Shown here: piece by piece, positions 1-7,499 of the stretch
Layout: every line of letters starts with the position of its first letter
How positions within the stretch are numbered: the stretch's first letter is position 1
Source of the DNA: Variovorax sp. V93
GTDB taxonomy: Bacteria; Pseudomonadota; Gammaproteobacteria; Burkholderiales; Burkholderiaceae_C
Direction of reading: 5' to 3'
NCBI RefSeq assembly: GCF_041154485.1
Contig: NZ_AP028669.1
Coordinates: 2,294,001-2,358,000, forward strand
DNA: 64,000 nt
Position numbers and translations under genes: made by a program
Notes under the pieces: generated by a model
What the model saw: only the letters and a program-made list of their open reading frames with translations
Database searches by the model: none
Told to the model about the DNA's origin: nothing

Positions 1-297
1 GGCACGCAGATCGAGGCGATGGTGCTGTCGCCCCTGGGGGCGCGCCTGCTCGAACTGATGCCCTACAAGGCGCCGCCGGACCTGAGCAAGTTCCTGATGT
101 CGCCGATGCCGGGCCTGCTGGTCGAGGTATCGGTGCAGCCGGGGCAGCAGGTGCGCGCCGGCGAGAAGCTGGCCGTGATCGAGGCCATGAAGATGGAAAA
201 CGTGCTGTTCGCTTCGCAGGACGGCGTGGTGGGCAAGATTTCGGCGGAAAAGGGCGAGTCGCTCGCCGTCGATCAGATCATTCTGGAGTTCAACTGA
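1..297 (+). CDS. pccA: propionyl-CoA (acyl-CoA) carboxylase biotin-containing alpha subunit, C-terminal end
   Basis: Only the last 98 codons are in the window; the gene runs in from the left. The visible part is the biotin carboxyl carrier domain. It contains the signature AMKM, and the biotinylated lysine codon (190-192) lies 34 residues before the C-terminus, the usual spacing. The carrier moves carboxyl-biotin from the biotin carboxylase domain to the transcarboxylase subunit, making (S)-methylmalonyl-CoA from propionyl-CoA. The identity as propionyl-CoA carboxylase rather than another acyl-CoA carboxylase is inferred from the C-terminal sequence and the neighbours. The stop TGA overlaps the ATG of the following biotin synthase gene, so the cofactor user and cofactor maker are translationally coupled. 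Confidence 0.9.
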   Translation, partial: GTQIEAMVLSPLGARLLELMPYKAPPDLSKFLMSPMPGLLVEVSVQPGQQVRAGEKLAVIEAMKMENVLFASQDGVVGKISAEKGESLAVDQIILEFN

Positions 298-1325
298 TGG
301 GTGCCAACGACCTGCAACAAACGATCACGCTGCACCGGCCTGCGAAGGCCGCGGCGCCGCAAGGGCCATGGACGGTCGAAGCGATACAGGCGCTGCTCGA
401 CAAGCCGCTGATGGACCTGCTGTTCGAGGCGCAGACCGTGCACCGCCAGCACTTCCCGGAAGGCGACATCGAACTGGCGACGCTGCTCTCGGTCAAGACC
501 GGTGGCTGTCCCGAGAACTGCGGCTACTGCCCGCAGTCGGCCGAGTTCGACACCGGCGTGAAGGCGCAGAAGCTCATGGAAGTCGACGAGGTGGTGCGCG
601 CCGCGCAGGCCGCCAAGGACGCCGGCGCCACGCGCTTCTGCATGGGCGCCGCGTGGCGCGCGCCGAAGGACCGCGACGTCGAGAAGGTGGCGGTGCTGGT
701 CGAGGCCGTGAAGGGGCTGGGCCTGCAGACCTGCGCCACGCTCGGCATGCTGGAGCCGCACCACGCGCACCAGCTCAAGGCCGCGGGCCTGGACTACTAC
801 AACCACAACCTCGACACCGCGCCCGAGTACTACACCGACGTGGTCGACACGCGCACCTACCAGGACCGGCTCGACACCCTGGCCCATGTGCGCAGCGCCG
901 GCATCAGCGTGTGCTGCGGCGGCATCGTCGGCATGGGCGAGCAGCCGGTGCACCGCGCGGGACTGATCGCGCAGCTGGCCAACCTGAGTCCGTACCCGGA
1001 GTCGGTGCCGATCAACAGCCTGGTGCGCGTGCCGGGCACGCCGCTGGCCGATTCGGAGCCGGTCGATCCCTTCGATTTCGTGCGCATGATCGCGGTCGCG
1101 CGCATCACGATGCCGACCGCGCGCGTGCGCCTGTCGGCGGGCCGCCAGCAGATGGGCGATGCAGTGCAGGCGCTGTGCTTCATGGCCGGCGCGAATTCGA
1201 TCTTCTACGGCGACAAGCTGCTGGTCACCGGCAACCCCGACGTCGAGGCCGACACGGTGCTGCTGCGCAAGCTCGGGCTCAATGCGCGGCAGGTGCAGGA
1301 GCAGCCCGAAGGTTGCGCCGCATGA
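297..1325 (+). CDS. bioB: biotin synthase
   Basis: 342-residue radical-SAM enzyme that inserts sulfur into dethiobiotin, the last step of biotin synthesis. The radical-SAM [4Fe-4S] ligands are Cys71, Cys75 and Cys78 in the [10 protein letters not shown] motif, and the downstream cysteines and the MGAAWR segment typical of BioB are present. Length matches the family. The ATG overlaps the stop of the preceding biotin-dependent carboxylase subunit. The other bio genes (bioA, bioD, bioF) are absent here, so bioB has been placed with a consumer of biotin rather than with its pathway. Confidence 0.97.
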   Translation: MGANDLQQTITLHRPAKAAAPQGPWTVEAIQALLDKPLMDLLFEAQTVHRQHFPEGDIELATLLSVKTGGCPENCGYCPQSAEFDTGVKAQKLMEVDEVVRAAQAAKDAGATRFCMGAAWRAPKDRDVEKVAVLVEAVKGLGLQTCATLGMLEPHHAHQLKAAGLDYYNHNLDTAPEYYTDVVDTRTYQDRLDTLAHVRSAGISVCCGGIVGMGEQPVHRAGLIAQLANLSPYPESVPINSLVRVPGTPLADSEPVDPFDFVRMIAVARITMPTARVRLSAGRQQMGDAVQALCFMAGANSIFYGDKLLVTGNPDVEADTVLLRKLGLNARQVQEQPEGCAA

Positions 1326-1813
1326 CCGCCGCCGCCGCACGCCCCTTCAAGGTCCTGGGCATCCAGCAGATCGCCATCGGCGGACCCGACAAGCTGCGCC
1401 TGCAGAAGCTCTGGGTCGACATGCTGGGGCTCGAAGTCACGGGCACCTTCAAGAGCGAGCGCGAGAACGTCGACGAGGACATCTGTTCGATGGGCAGCGG
1501 GCCTTTCAAGGTCGAGGTCGACCTGATGCAGCCGCTGGACCCCGAGAAGAAGCCGGCCGTCCACGCCACGCCGCTCAACCATGTGGGCCTGTGGATCGAC
1601 GACCTGCCCAGGGCCGTCGAGTGGCTCAGCGCGCAGGGCGTGCGCTTTGCGCCCGGCGGCATCCGCAAGGGCGCGGCGGGTTTCGACATCTGCTTCCTGC
1701 ACCCGAAGGCGAACGACGAGTTTCCGATCGCGGGCGAGGGCGTGCTGATCGAGATGGTGCAGGCGCCGCCCGAGGTGGTGGCGGCCTTCAGCGCGCTGGC
1801 CGCTACGCGTTAA
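1322..1813 (+). CDS. VOC (glyoxalase/bleomycin-resistance) family protein, possible methylmalonyl-CoA epimerase relative
   Basis: 163-residue single-chain VOC protein with two beta-alpha-beta-beta-beta modules. The ATG overlaps the bioB stop by four bases. Candidate metal ligands are the His in NHVGLWIDD and the Glu in VLIEMVQ; at the position where methylmalonyl-CoA epimerase has its first His (motif HIGIAV) this protein has Gln (QQIAIGG). Cotranscription with a propionyl-CoA carboxylase subunit fits an epimerase acting on methylmalonyl-CoA, but the substituted ligand argues for caution. The VOC fold is clear; the substrate is inference from context. The 3' end overlaps the convergent Lrp-type gene by 11 bases. 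Confidence 0.8.
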   Translation: MTAAAARPFKVLGIQQIAIGGPDKLRLQKLWVDMLGLEVTGTFKSERENVDEDICSMGSGPFKVEVDLMQPLDPEKKPAVHATPLNHVGLWIDDLPRAVEWLSAQGVRFAPGGIRKGAAGFDICFLHPKANDEFPIAGEGVLIEMVQAPPEVVAAFSALAATR

Positions 1814-2300
1814 GTACTTTCTTGATCGGCGGCCTGACGTCCGAACGCTGAGGCGGCAGCATCGGCTGATGCTCGCGCGCCGGGTTCAGGATGATCGAGG
1901 TGGCCGTCTCGGTGAGGATGCAGAACTTGGTGACCACCGCATCGAGGTGGCTGACGTCGATCACCGCGATTTCGAGAATCCAGCTGTCGTCGCCGGTCAC
2001 GTTGTAGGCATTGACGCATTCGGGCGTCTGCTGCACCAGTTCCACCACGCGCGCATAGTCGGCGCGGCCCACGCGGATGATCGCGCGGATGCCGTAGCCG
2101 AGCTTGCCGAGGTTCACGGTCGCGCGGTAGCCGCTGATGACGCCTGCCGCTTCGAGCTTCTTTACGCGCTCGGTCACGGCCGGCTGGCTCAGGTGCACGC
2201 GGCGGCCGAGTTCGGCCATGGTGAGCCGCGCATCGGCCTGCAGTTCGGCCAGGATGCGGGTGTCGTGGGCATCCAGCGCGGGGTTCAAGGTGAAGTCCAT
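1803..2300 (-). CDS. Lrp/AsnC family transcriptional regulator
   Basis: 165 residues. The N-terminal winged helix-turn-helix (about residues 12-60, with the recognition stretch [14 protein letters not shown]) is followed by the RAM/AsnC ligand-binding domain (about 70-150). Lrp-type proteins form octamers or discs and sense amino acids. The gene is divergent from a DMT-family exporter 116 bp away, the usual arrangement for an Lrp-type regulator that controls export or catabolism of an amino acid, so that exporter is the likeliest target. The ligand cannot be read from the sequence. Confidence 0.92.
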   Translation of the reverse strand: MDFTLNPALDAHDTRILAELQADARLTMAELGRRVHLSQPAVTERVKKLEAAGVISGYRATVNLGKLGYGIRAIIRVGRADYARVVELVQQTPECVNAYNVTGDDSWILEIAVIDVSHLDAVVTKFCILTETATSIILNPAREHQPMLPPQRSDVRPPIKKVLNA

Positions 2301-2415
2301 GCAACTCCTTCAAATTGACGGTATGGAGCGAAAAGAACCATGAGATATGCATGGTTGCGAGAAGATCGCTTTCATACCATGGACGGCGTTTCCATACCAA
2401 CAAGACAACATCCCC

Positions 2416-3342
2416 ATGCCCACTCTCGCGTCCCCCGCCCAAGCTGCATCCGGTTCCGCGCGCACCGCGCTGCCGCCGCTGCTGTGGCTCTGCCTGGCCG
2501 CCACCTGGCTGGTCTGGGGCTCGACCTATCTGGCGATCAAGTACGCGCTGATCAGCTTTGCGCCCTTTCTCCAGATGGGCTCGCGTTTCCTGTTCGCGGG
2601 CGTGCTGCTCGCCGCCTGGATGCGCTGGCGCGGGGCCGCCTGGCCCTCGCGCCTGCAGTGGCGCAATGCGCTCGTGGTCGGCACGTTGATGCTGGGCGGC
2701 GGCATGGGCGGCACGGCCCATGCCGAGCTGTCGATCGGCTCCGGGCTGGTGGTGGCCTTCATCGCGGTGGTGCCGCTGCTGATCGCGCTGCTCAACCTGA
2801 TCTGGGGCGTGAAGCCGACGCGGCTGGAGGCGGCGGGCATTGCGCTCGGGCTCATCGGCGTGCTGATGCTGACGCAGGGCAGCGGCTTCCAGTCGTCGCC
2901 TGCGGGCCTGGTGGCGATTTCCATTGCCTGCATCTGCTGGTCGATGGGCAGCGTGCTGAGCCAGCGCAGCCTGCCGCTCGCGCCCGGCGCGATGGGCTTC
3001 GCAAGCGAAATGATCTGCGGCGGCGTGGTGCTGCTGATGCTCTCGGCGCTCTCGGGCGAACAGCTGGTGTGGCCGCCGCAGCCCGAGGCCGCTGCGGCCT
3101 GGCTGTACCTCGTGGTGTTCGGCTCGTTGATCGCGTTCAATGCCTACATGGTGCTGCTGGCGAAAGCGCCCGCCGCCTTGGCCGCGAGCTACACCTTCGT
3201 CAATCCGGTGATCGCGATGCTGCTGGGCGTGTGGATTGCCAACGAGACCGTCACGCGCTTCGAGTGGTATGCGGTGGCCGTGGTGCTGGCCGGTGTCTTG
3301 CTGCTGCTCTTCAAGCGCCCGCAGAAGGCGCAAGAAAACTGA
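2416..3342 (+). CDS. EamA/DMT family transporter (YedA-like)
   Basis: 308-residue membrane protein with about ten hydrophobic segments and two EamA repeats. The first begins with the WLVWGSTYLAIKYA signature of the YedA-type drug/metabolite exporters, the second around residue 155. I chose the ATG at 2416 rather than the in-frame one at 2347 because the extra N-terminus is polar, atypical of the family, and reads into the regulator-exporter intergenic region. Substrates of this subfamily range over amino acids and metabolites. Divergent from the Lrp-type gene. Confidence 0.85.
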   Translation: MPTLASPAQAASGSARTALPPLLWLCLAATWLVWGSTYLAIKYALISFAPFLQMGSRFLFAGVLLAAWMRWRGAAWPSRLQWRNALVVGTLMLGGGMGGTAHAELSIGSGLVVAFIAVVPLLIALLNLIWGVKPTRLEAAGIALGLIGVLMLTQGSGFQSSPAGLVAISIACICWSMGSVLSQRSLPLAPGAMGFASEMICGGVVLLMLSALSGEQLVWPPQPEAAAAWLYLVVFGSLIAFNAYMVLLAKAPAALAASYTFVNPVIAMLLGVWIANETVTRFEWYAVAVVLAGVLLLLFKRPQKAQEN

Positions 3343-3354
3343 ACCCCGCGCCGT

Positions 3355-3993
3355 TCAGGTGCCCGGACGGCGCCAGAAGGCCAGCGTGGCCGCCAGCAGC
3401 CACATGCCGGCCGCGCAGCTGCGGTTCAGCGCCCTGAGGCCGCGGCGCGAAAGCCAGCGCACGGCCTGCGTTCCGGCGGCCGCGTAGGCCAGCATCACGC
3501 AGGTGTCGAGCGCCACGAAGATCGAGCCGAGCAGCAGGTACTGCGCGCCCTGCGGCCGGGTGATGTCAATGAACTGCGGCAAAAAGGCCGCGAAGAACAG
3601 CACGGTCTTGGGGTTCGACAGCGCCACGAGCAGGCTGCGCATGAGCGCGACGCGGCCGTGCGGGCGGACCTCGATGGCCGACTTGGCCAGCGCCGCGCCG
3701 AGGTCGGCCGCTTCGCTGCGCCACAGCTTGACGCCGAGCCAGACCAGGTAGGCGACACCCGCCGCACGGATCGCATTGAAGAGCAGTTCCGATGCGGCCA
3801 GCAGCGAACCGAGTCCGAGCGCTACCACCGCGATCAGCGTGACGCTCCCGAGCGACGCACCGGCAATGCCCCAGCTCGCGCGGCGCATGCCCCCGTCGAT
3901 GCCGTTGGACAGCGCCAGCAGCATCGTCGGGCCGGGGATCACGGCCAGGGCGAGCGAGGCGACGACGTAGATGAGCAGGGTGTCGAGGGTCAT
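3355..3993 (-). CDS. LysE/RhtB family amino-acid exporter
   Basis: 212-residue inner-membrane protein with five to six hydrophobic segments and the LysE signature near the N-terminus (ALAVIPGPTMLLALSNG) followed by a conserved NPKTVLFF motif at about residue 138. The family exports lysine, homoserine, threonine or related compounds. Its ATG overlaps the stop of the upstream RnfB-like gene by four bases, making it the last gene of a phaZ-rnfB-lysE unit on the minus strand. The substrate is not determinable here. Confidence 0.92.
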   Translation of the reverse strand: MTLDTLLIYVVASLALAVIPGPTMLLALSNGIDGGMRRASWGIAGASLGSVTLIAVVALGLGSLLAASELLFNAIRAAGVAYLVWLGVKLWRSEAADLGAALAKSAIEVRPHGRVALMRSLLVALSNPKTVLFFAAFLPQFIDITRPQGAQYLLLGSIFVALDTCVMLAYAAAGTQAVRWLSRRGLRALNRSCAAGMWLLAATLAFWRRPGT

Positions 3994-4628
3994 GGCTTGG
4001 CGGCGGGTGGCCGTTGTTGTTGCGAGGCGGCGCGGGCGCGCGCCAGCGCGGCTTCGACGATGGAGCGCTTGCGTGTGTCGGCGGCCTGCGGCTGCGCGAC
4101 GGCGGGCGCTTCTTGCTCCCCCTTGCGCTTGTCTGCGCGGCGGTGCTCGCCATGCAGCTTGTAGCGCCGCAGCGCGGCCTCGGCCTGGGCCTGCGACCAG
4201 GCCTGCCAGCCGCTGCGGCCCGGCGTCTCGACTTCGAGCGAGATGCAATCGACAGGGCAGGCCGGAATGCAGAGCTCGCAGCCCGTGCAGTGTGCTTCGA
4301 TCACGGTGTGCATGCGCTTGTGGATGCCCACGATGGCGTCGGTCGGGCAGGCATCGAGGCAGAGCGTGCAGCCGATGCACCAGGCTTCGTCGATGACCGC
4401 CATGGCGCGCGGGCCTTCGGTGCCGAACTGCGGGTCGAGCGGAAGCGCCTCGCGGCCGGTGAGCCGCGCCAGCCTGGCCACGCCTTCGGCGCCGCCGGGC
4501 GGGCACTGGTTGATGCCCGCATTGCCGTCGGCCACGGCTTGCGCATACCCGGCGCAGTCGGGGTAGCCGCAACGTGTGCACTGCGTCTGCGGCAGTGCAT
4601 CGTGGATGCGTGCGGCCAGTCCGTTCAC
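3990..4628 (-). CDS. rsxB: RnfB/RsxB-like ferredoxin (electron transport complex subunit B)
   Basis: 212 residues. Residues about 17-45 carry a C-x2-C-x4-C-x17-C cluster motif as in the Fe-S domain of RnfB; two classical [4Fe-4S] ferredoxin motifs follow (CIGCTLCLDACP and CTGCELCIPACP, about residues 83-125). The tail is basic and alanine-rich. Unlike full RnfB it has no N-terminal membrane helix, and no other rnf genes are adjacent. In beta- and gammaproteobacteria RnfB/RsxB passes electrons to quinone- or SoxR-linked systems; this orphan form probably acts as a soluble electron carrier. Four-base overlaps link it to phaZ upstream and to the LysE-type gene downstream. Confidence 0.88.
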   Translation of the reverse strand: MNGLAARIHDALPQTQCTRCGYPDCAGYAQAVADGNAGINQCPPGGAEGVARLARLTGREALPLDPQFGTEGPRAMAVIDEAWCIGCTLCLDACPTDAIVGIHKRMHTVIEAHCTGCELCIPACPVDCISLEVETPGRSGWQAWSQAQAEAALRRYKLHGEHRRADKRKGEQEAPAVAQPQAADTRKRSIVEAALARARAASQQQRPPAAKP

Positions 4629-6040
4629 TTCCTGCGTGCCGCGGGCTTCTTGGCAGGGGCAGCCGCCACCGCTTTCCTGGCCGAGGTGCTCTTCGTGGCT
4701 GCAACGGCCGCCGTGTTCCGGCCCGGCTTGATCCGGTCTTCGGCCGGCAGGCTTTCGCGTGCGCCGGCGCGGCGCTGGGGCTGGTCGTGGGCCGCGATGA
4801 ATTTCTGCACCTTGGGGTAGACCAGTTCGCGCCAGCGGCGGCCGCTGAAGATGCCGTAGTGGCCCGCGCCCTTGACTTCATAGTGCTCGCGCTGCGAATC
4901 GGCAATGCCGGTGCACAGGCTGTGCGCGGCCTCGGTCTGGCCCGAGCCCGAAATGTCGTCGAGCTCGCCCTCGACCGTGAGCAGGGCGGTCGAATGGATG
5001 TCCTGCGGACGCACGCGTTCGATCTGGCCCTTCGGGTTCCTGACGTCCCAGGTGCCGTTCACGAGTTCGAACTCCTGGAACACGGTGCGGATGGTGTCCA
5101 GGTAGTAATCGGCGTCCATGTCGAGCACGGCGTTGTACTCGTCATAGAACTTGCGGTGGGCCTCGGCGCTGGCGTCGTCGCCCTTGATGAGGTCCTTGAA
5201 GTAGTCGTAGTGGCTGGAGGCGTGGCGGTCGGGGTTCATGGCCACGAAGCCCGTGTGCTGCAGGAAGCCCGGGTACACGCGGCGGCCTTCGCCCGGGAAG
5301 CCCTGCGGCACGCGGTAGATCACGTTGTTCTCGAACCACTCGAAGCTCTTGTTCATCGCAAGGTTGTTCACCGCGGTGGGCGACTTGCGCGCATCGATCG
5401 GGCCGCCCATCATCGTCATGGTGAGGGGCAGCGGCTCGCCGCGGCTGGCCATCAGCGACACGGCGGCCAGCACCGGCACGGTCGGCTGGCACACGCTCAC
5501 GACGTGGCAGTTGCCGTATTCGGCCTGCAGGCGGCGGATGAATTCCTGCACGTAGTTGATGTAGTCGTCCAGGTGGAACTCGCCTTCCGACAGCGGCACG
5601 AGGCGCGCATTCTTCCAGTCGGTGATGTAGACCTTGTGGTCCTGCAGCATGGTGCGCACCGTGTCGCGCAGCAGCGTGGCGTAGTGGCCCGACAGCGGCG
5701 CCACGATCAGCACGACGGGCTGGCTCTTGAGCGTCTTGAGGATGTGCGGCTCGTCGGTGAAGCGCTTGAAGCGGCGCAGCTCGCAGAAGGGCTTGTCGAG
5801 TTCGACGGCCTCCTGGATGACCACGTCTTCGCCCTCGACCTTCACGGACTTGATGTTGAACTCGGGCTTCTCGTAGTCCTTGCCCAGGCGGTAGAGCAGG
5901 TCGTAGCCCGCAGCCATGCGCTGGGCCATGGGCAACTGGCCCCACACTGCGCCCTGGCCATAAAGCTTGGAAGCCGCTTGCGCGAAGTCCGAGAACGGCT
6001 CCATGAGGGAACGCTGGGCTTCGTAGAGTTGATAGAGCAT
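4625..6040 (-). CDS. phaZ: intracellular poly(3-hydroxybutyrate) depolymerase
   Basis: 471 residues from the ATG at 6040, matching the conserved PhaZ start MLYQLYEAQR. An in-frame ATG nine codons upstream overlaps the promoter palindrome and is less likely. Alpha/beta hydrolase that thiolyses stored PHB. The nucleophile is Cys184 in VSVCQPTVP, the cysteine lipase-box variant known in Cupriavidus PhaZa1. Late Asp and His follow (GELDDISG; GAGHYGIFSG). The last 30 or so residues are rich in Lys, Ala and Pro (APAKKPAARRK at the end), an extension discussed separately. First gene of a unit with the RnfB-like and LysE-type genes. Confidence 0.95.
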   Translation of the reverse strand: MLYQLYEAQRSLMEPFSDFAQAASKLYGQGAVWGQLPMAQRMAAGYDLLYRLGKDYEKPEFNIKSVKVEGEDVVIQEAVELDKPFCELRRFKRFTDEPHILKTLKSQPVVLIVAPLSGHYATLLRDTVRTMLQDHKVYITDWKNARLVPLSEGEFHLDDYINYVQEFIRRLQAEYGNCHVVSVCQPTVPVLAAVSLMASRGEPLPLTMTMMGGPIDARKSPTAVNNLAMNKSFEWFENNVIYRVPQGFPGEGRRVYPGFLQHTGFVAMNPDRHASSHYDYFKDLIKGDDASAEAHRKFYDEYNAVLDMDADYYLDTIRTVFQEFELVNGTWDVRNPKGQIERVRPQDIHSTALLTVEGELDDISGSGQTEAAHSLCTGIADSQREHYEVKGAGHYGIFSGRRWRELVYPKVQKFIAAHDQPQRRAGARESLPAEDRIKPGRNTAAVAATKSTSARKAVAAAPAKKPAARRK

Positions 6041-6061
6041 CGCTGGTCTTGGAGTGGAATG

Positions 6062-6078
6062 TTGCAATGCAATATATC
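6062..6078 (-). promoter_or_regulatory. candidate phaZ promoter with operator-like palindrome
   Basis: On the minus strand a -10-like TATATT (6076-6071) is preceded 17 nt upstream by CTGCAA (weak -35). Overlapping and just downstream of the -10 is the perfect inverted repeat TTGCA-T-TGCAA (6072-6062 on this strand). A palindrome at the start site is where a repressor would sit. The TGC/GCA content resembles sites reported for PhaR-type PHB regulators, but that link is inference. Confidence 0.4.
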
Positions 6079-6117
6079 AGCGCATTCGCTGACTTGCAGG
6101 GGGCCTAACCCCTACAT

Positions 6118-6141
6118 CGGCCCTGCGGGAAGGGCCGTTTT
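6118..6141. other. GC-rich hairpin with short T-run, phaZ-tyrB intergenic
   Basis: CGGCCCT (6118-6124), six-base loop, AGGGCCG (6131-6137), then TTTT. The T-run is oriented for plus-strand transcription although both flanking genes are on the minus strand, so it could only stop antisense transcription into tyrB. Confidence 0.4.
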
Positions 6142-6151
6142 GAGCCAGCAA

Positions 6152-6185
6152 TGTGAAGGAATCGTAAAACTCGGATTCCCTCACA
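6152..6185 (-). other. long hairpin just downstream of tyrB
   Basis: Arms TGTGAAGGAATC (6152-6163) and GATTCCCTCACA (6174-6185) with a ten-base loop. In minus-strand RNA the one non-Watson-Crick position is a G-U pair, giving a 12-bp stem 13 bases after the tyrB stop codon. There is no U-tract, so it looks like a 3'-end stabiliser or a non-canonical terminator. Confidence 0.5.
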
Positions 6186-6197
6186 CCTTGCTGACGC

Positions 6198-7394
6198 CTA
6201 GATGACCTTGGCGATCGACGCGCAGACGTAGTCGATGTTCTTGCTGTTGAGCGCGGCCACGCACATGCGGCCGGTGTCGGTGCCGTACACGCCGAATTCA
6301 TTGCGCAGGCGCACCATCTGGTCCTTGCTGAGACCCGAGTAGCTGAACATGCCGATCTGGGTGGTGATGAAGCTCATGTCTTCCTTCACGCCGGCGGCCT
6401 TGAGGCCGTCGACCAGCTTCTGGCGCATGGCCTTGATGCGCACGCGCATCTCGCCGAGTTCCTTTTCCCACAGAGCGCGCAGTTCGGGGTTGCCGAGCAC
6501 CGCGGCCACCACGGCGCCGCCGTGGATCGGCGGGTTGCTGTAGTTGGTGCGGATCGCGATCTTGAGTTGCGACAGCACGCGGCCGGCTTCTTCCTTGTTC
6601 TCGCACAGCACCGAGAGGGCGCCCACGCGTTCGCCATACAGGCTGAAGCTCTTCGAGAACGAGGTCGAGACGAAGAAGGTCAGGCCCGCATCGACGAACT
6701 TGGCCACGGCGGCGCCGTCTTCCTTCAGGCCGTAGCCGAAGCCCTGGTAGGCCATGTCGAGGAAGGGCACCAGGCCCTTGGCCTTGACCGTGGCGACGAC
6801 CTGGTCCCACTGCTCGGGCGTGATGTCATAGCCGGTCGGGTTGTGGCAGCAGGCGTGCAGCACGACGATGGTGCCGGCCGGCGCTGTGTTCAGGGCGGCC
6901 AGCATGCCGTCGAAGTTGATGCCGCGCCTGGCGGCGTCGTAGTAGGGATAGCTTTCGACTTCGAAGCCCGCGTTGGTGAACAGGGCGCGGTGGTTTTCCC
7001 AGCTCGGGTCGCTGATCAGCACCTTGGCCTTGGGGTTGAGCTTCTTCAGGAAGTCGGCGCCGACCTTGAGGCCGCCGGTGCCGCCGATGGCCTGGATGGT
7101 GGCCACGCGGCCCGATTGCACCGGCTCGCTGTCGACGCCGAAGACCAGGCCCTTGACTGCGTTGTCATACGCCACGATGCCGTCGATCGGCAGGTAGCCG
7201 CGCGCCGAAGGCGTTTTCATCATGTTCTGTTCGGCGGCCTGCACGCACTGCAAAAGCGGCAGCTTGCCGTTGTCGTCGTAGTAGACGCCGACGCCGAGGT
7301 TGACCTTGTTGGGGTTGGTATCGGCTGCAAACTGCTCGTTGAGGCCGAGGATCGGGTCGCGCGGTGCCATTTCGACCGCGGTGAACATAGACAT
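6198..7394 (-). CDS. tyrB: aromatic amino acid aminotransferase (class I, aspartate aminotransferase subfamily Ib)
   Basis: 398 residues, the length of TyrB/AspC. PLP-binding lysine is Lys248 in [16 protein letters not shown]; the substrate carboxylate arginine is in the GRMCVAAL segment near the C-terminus. It transfers amino groups between glutamate and phenylpyruvate, hydroxyphenylpyruvate or oxaloacetate. TyrB and AspC are close relatives; the [18 protein letters not shown] start and CCHNPTG are typical of the betaproteobacterial TyrB group. The ATG at 7394 has an AAAGGA ribosome site. Divergent from uvrB, with a 9-bp inverted repeat in its leader. Confidence 0.9.
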   Translation of the reverse strand: MSMFTAVEMAPRDPILGLNEQFAADTNPNKVNLGVGVYYDDNGKLPLLQCVQAAEQNMMKTPSARGYLPIDGIVAYDNAVKGLVFGVDSEPVQSGRVATIQAIGGTGGLKVGADFLKKLNPKAKVLISDPSWENHRALFTNAGFEVESYPYYDAARRGINFDGMLAALNTAPAGTIVVLHACCHNPTGYDITPEQWDQVVATVKAKGLVPFLDMAYQGFGYGLKEDGAAVAKFVDAGLTFFVSTSFSKSFSLYGERVGALSVLCENKEEAGRVLSQLKIAIRTNYSNPPIHGGAVVAAVLGNPELRALWEKELGEMRVRIKAMRQKLVDGLKAAGVKEDMSFITTQIGMFSYSGLSKDQMVRLRNEFGVYGTDTGRMCVAALNSKNIDYVCASIAKVI

Positions 7395-7424
7395 GGAAAG
7401 GTCCTTTGGGATGAAAGCTTCGCT

Positions 7425-7457
7425 GCAACCGGAGGAGGCTTTATCCTTTCCGGTTGC
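7425..7457. promoter_or_regulatory. 9-bp inverted repeat in tyrB leader / uvrB upstream region
   Basis: Arms GCAACCGGA (7425-7433) and TCCGGTTGC (7449-7457), 15-base spacer. It lies about 30 bases upstream of the tyrB start on the minus strand and 43 bases upstream of uvrB. It may be a leader hairpin or an operator. No LexA-like box was seen in front of uvrB. Confidence 0.4.
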
Positions 7458-7499
7458 CTTGAATTTTACCGGCGCCATCGCCACCTGTCGGGAACAGCC

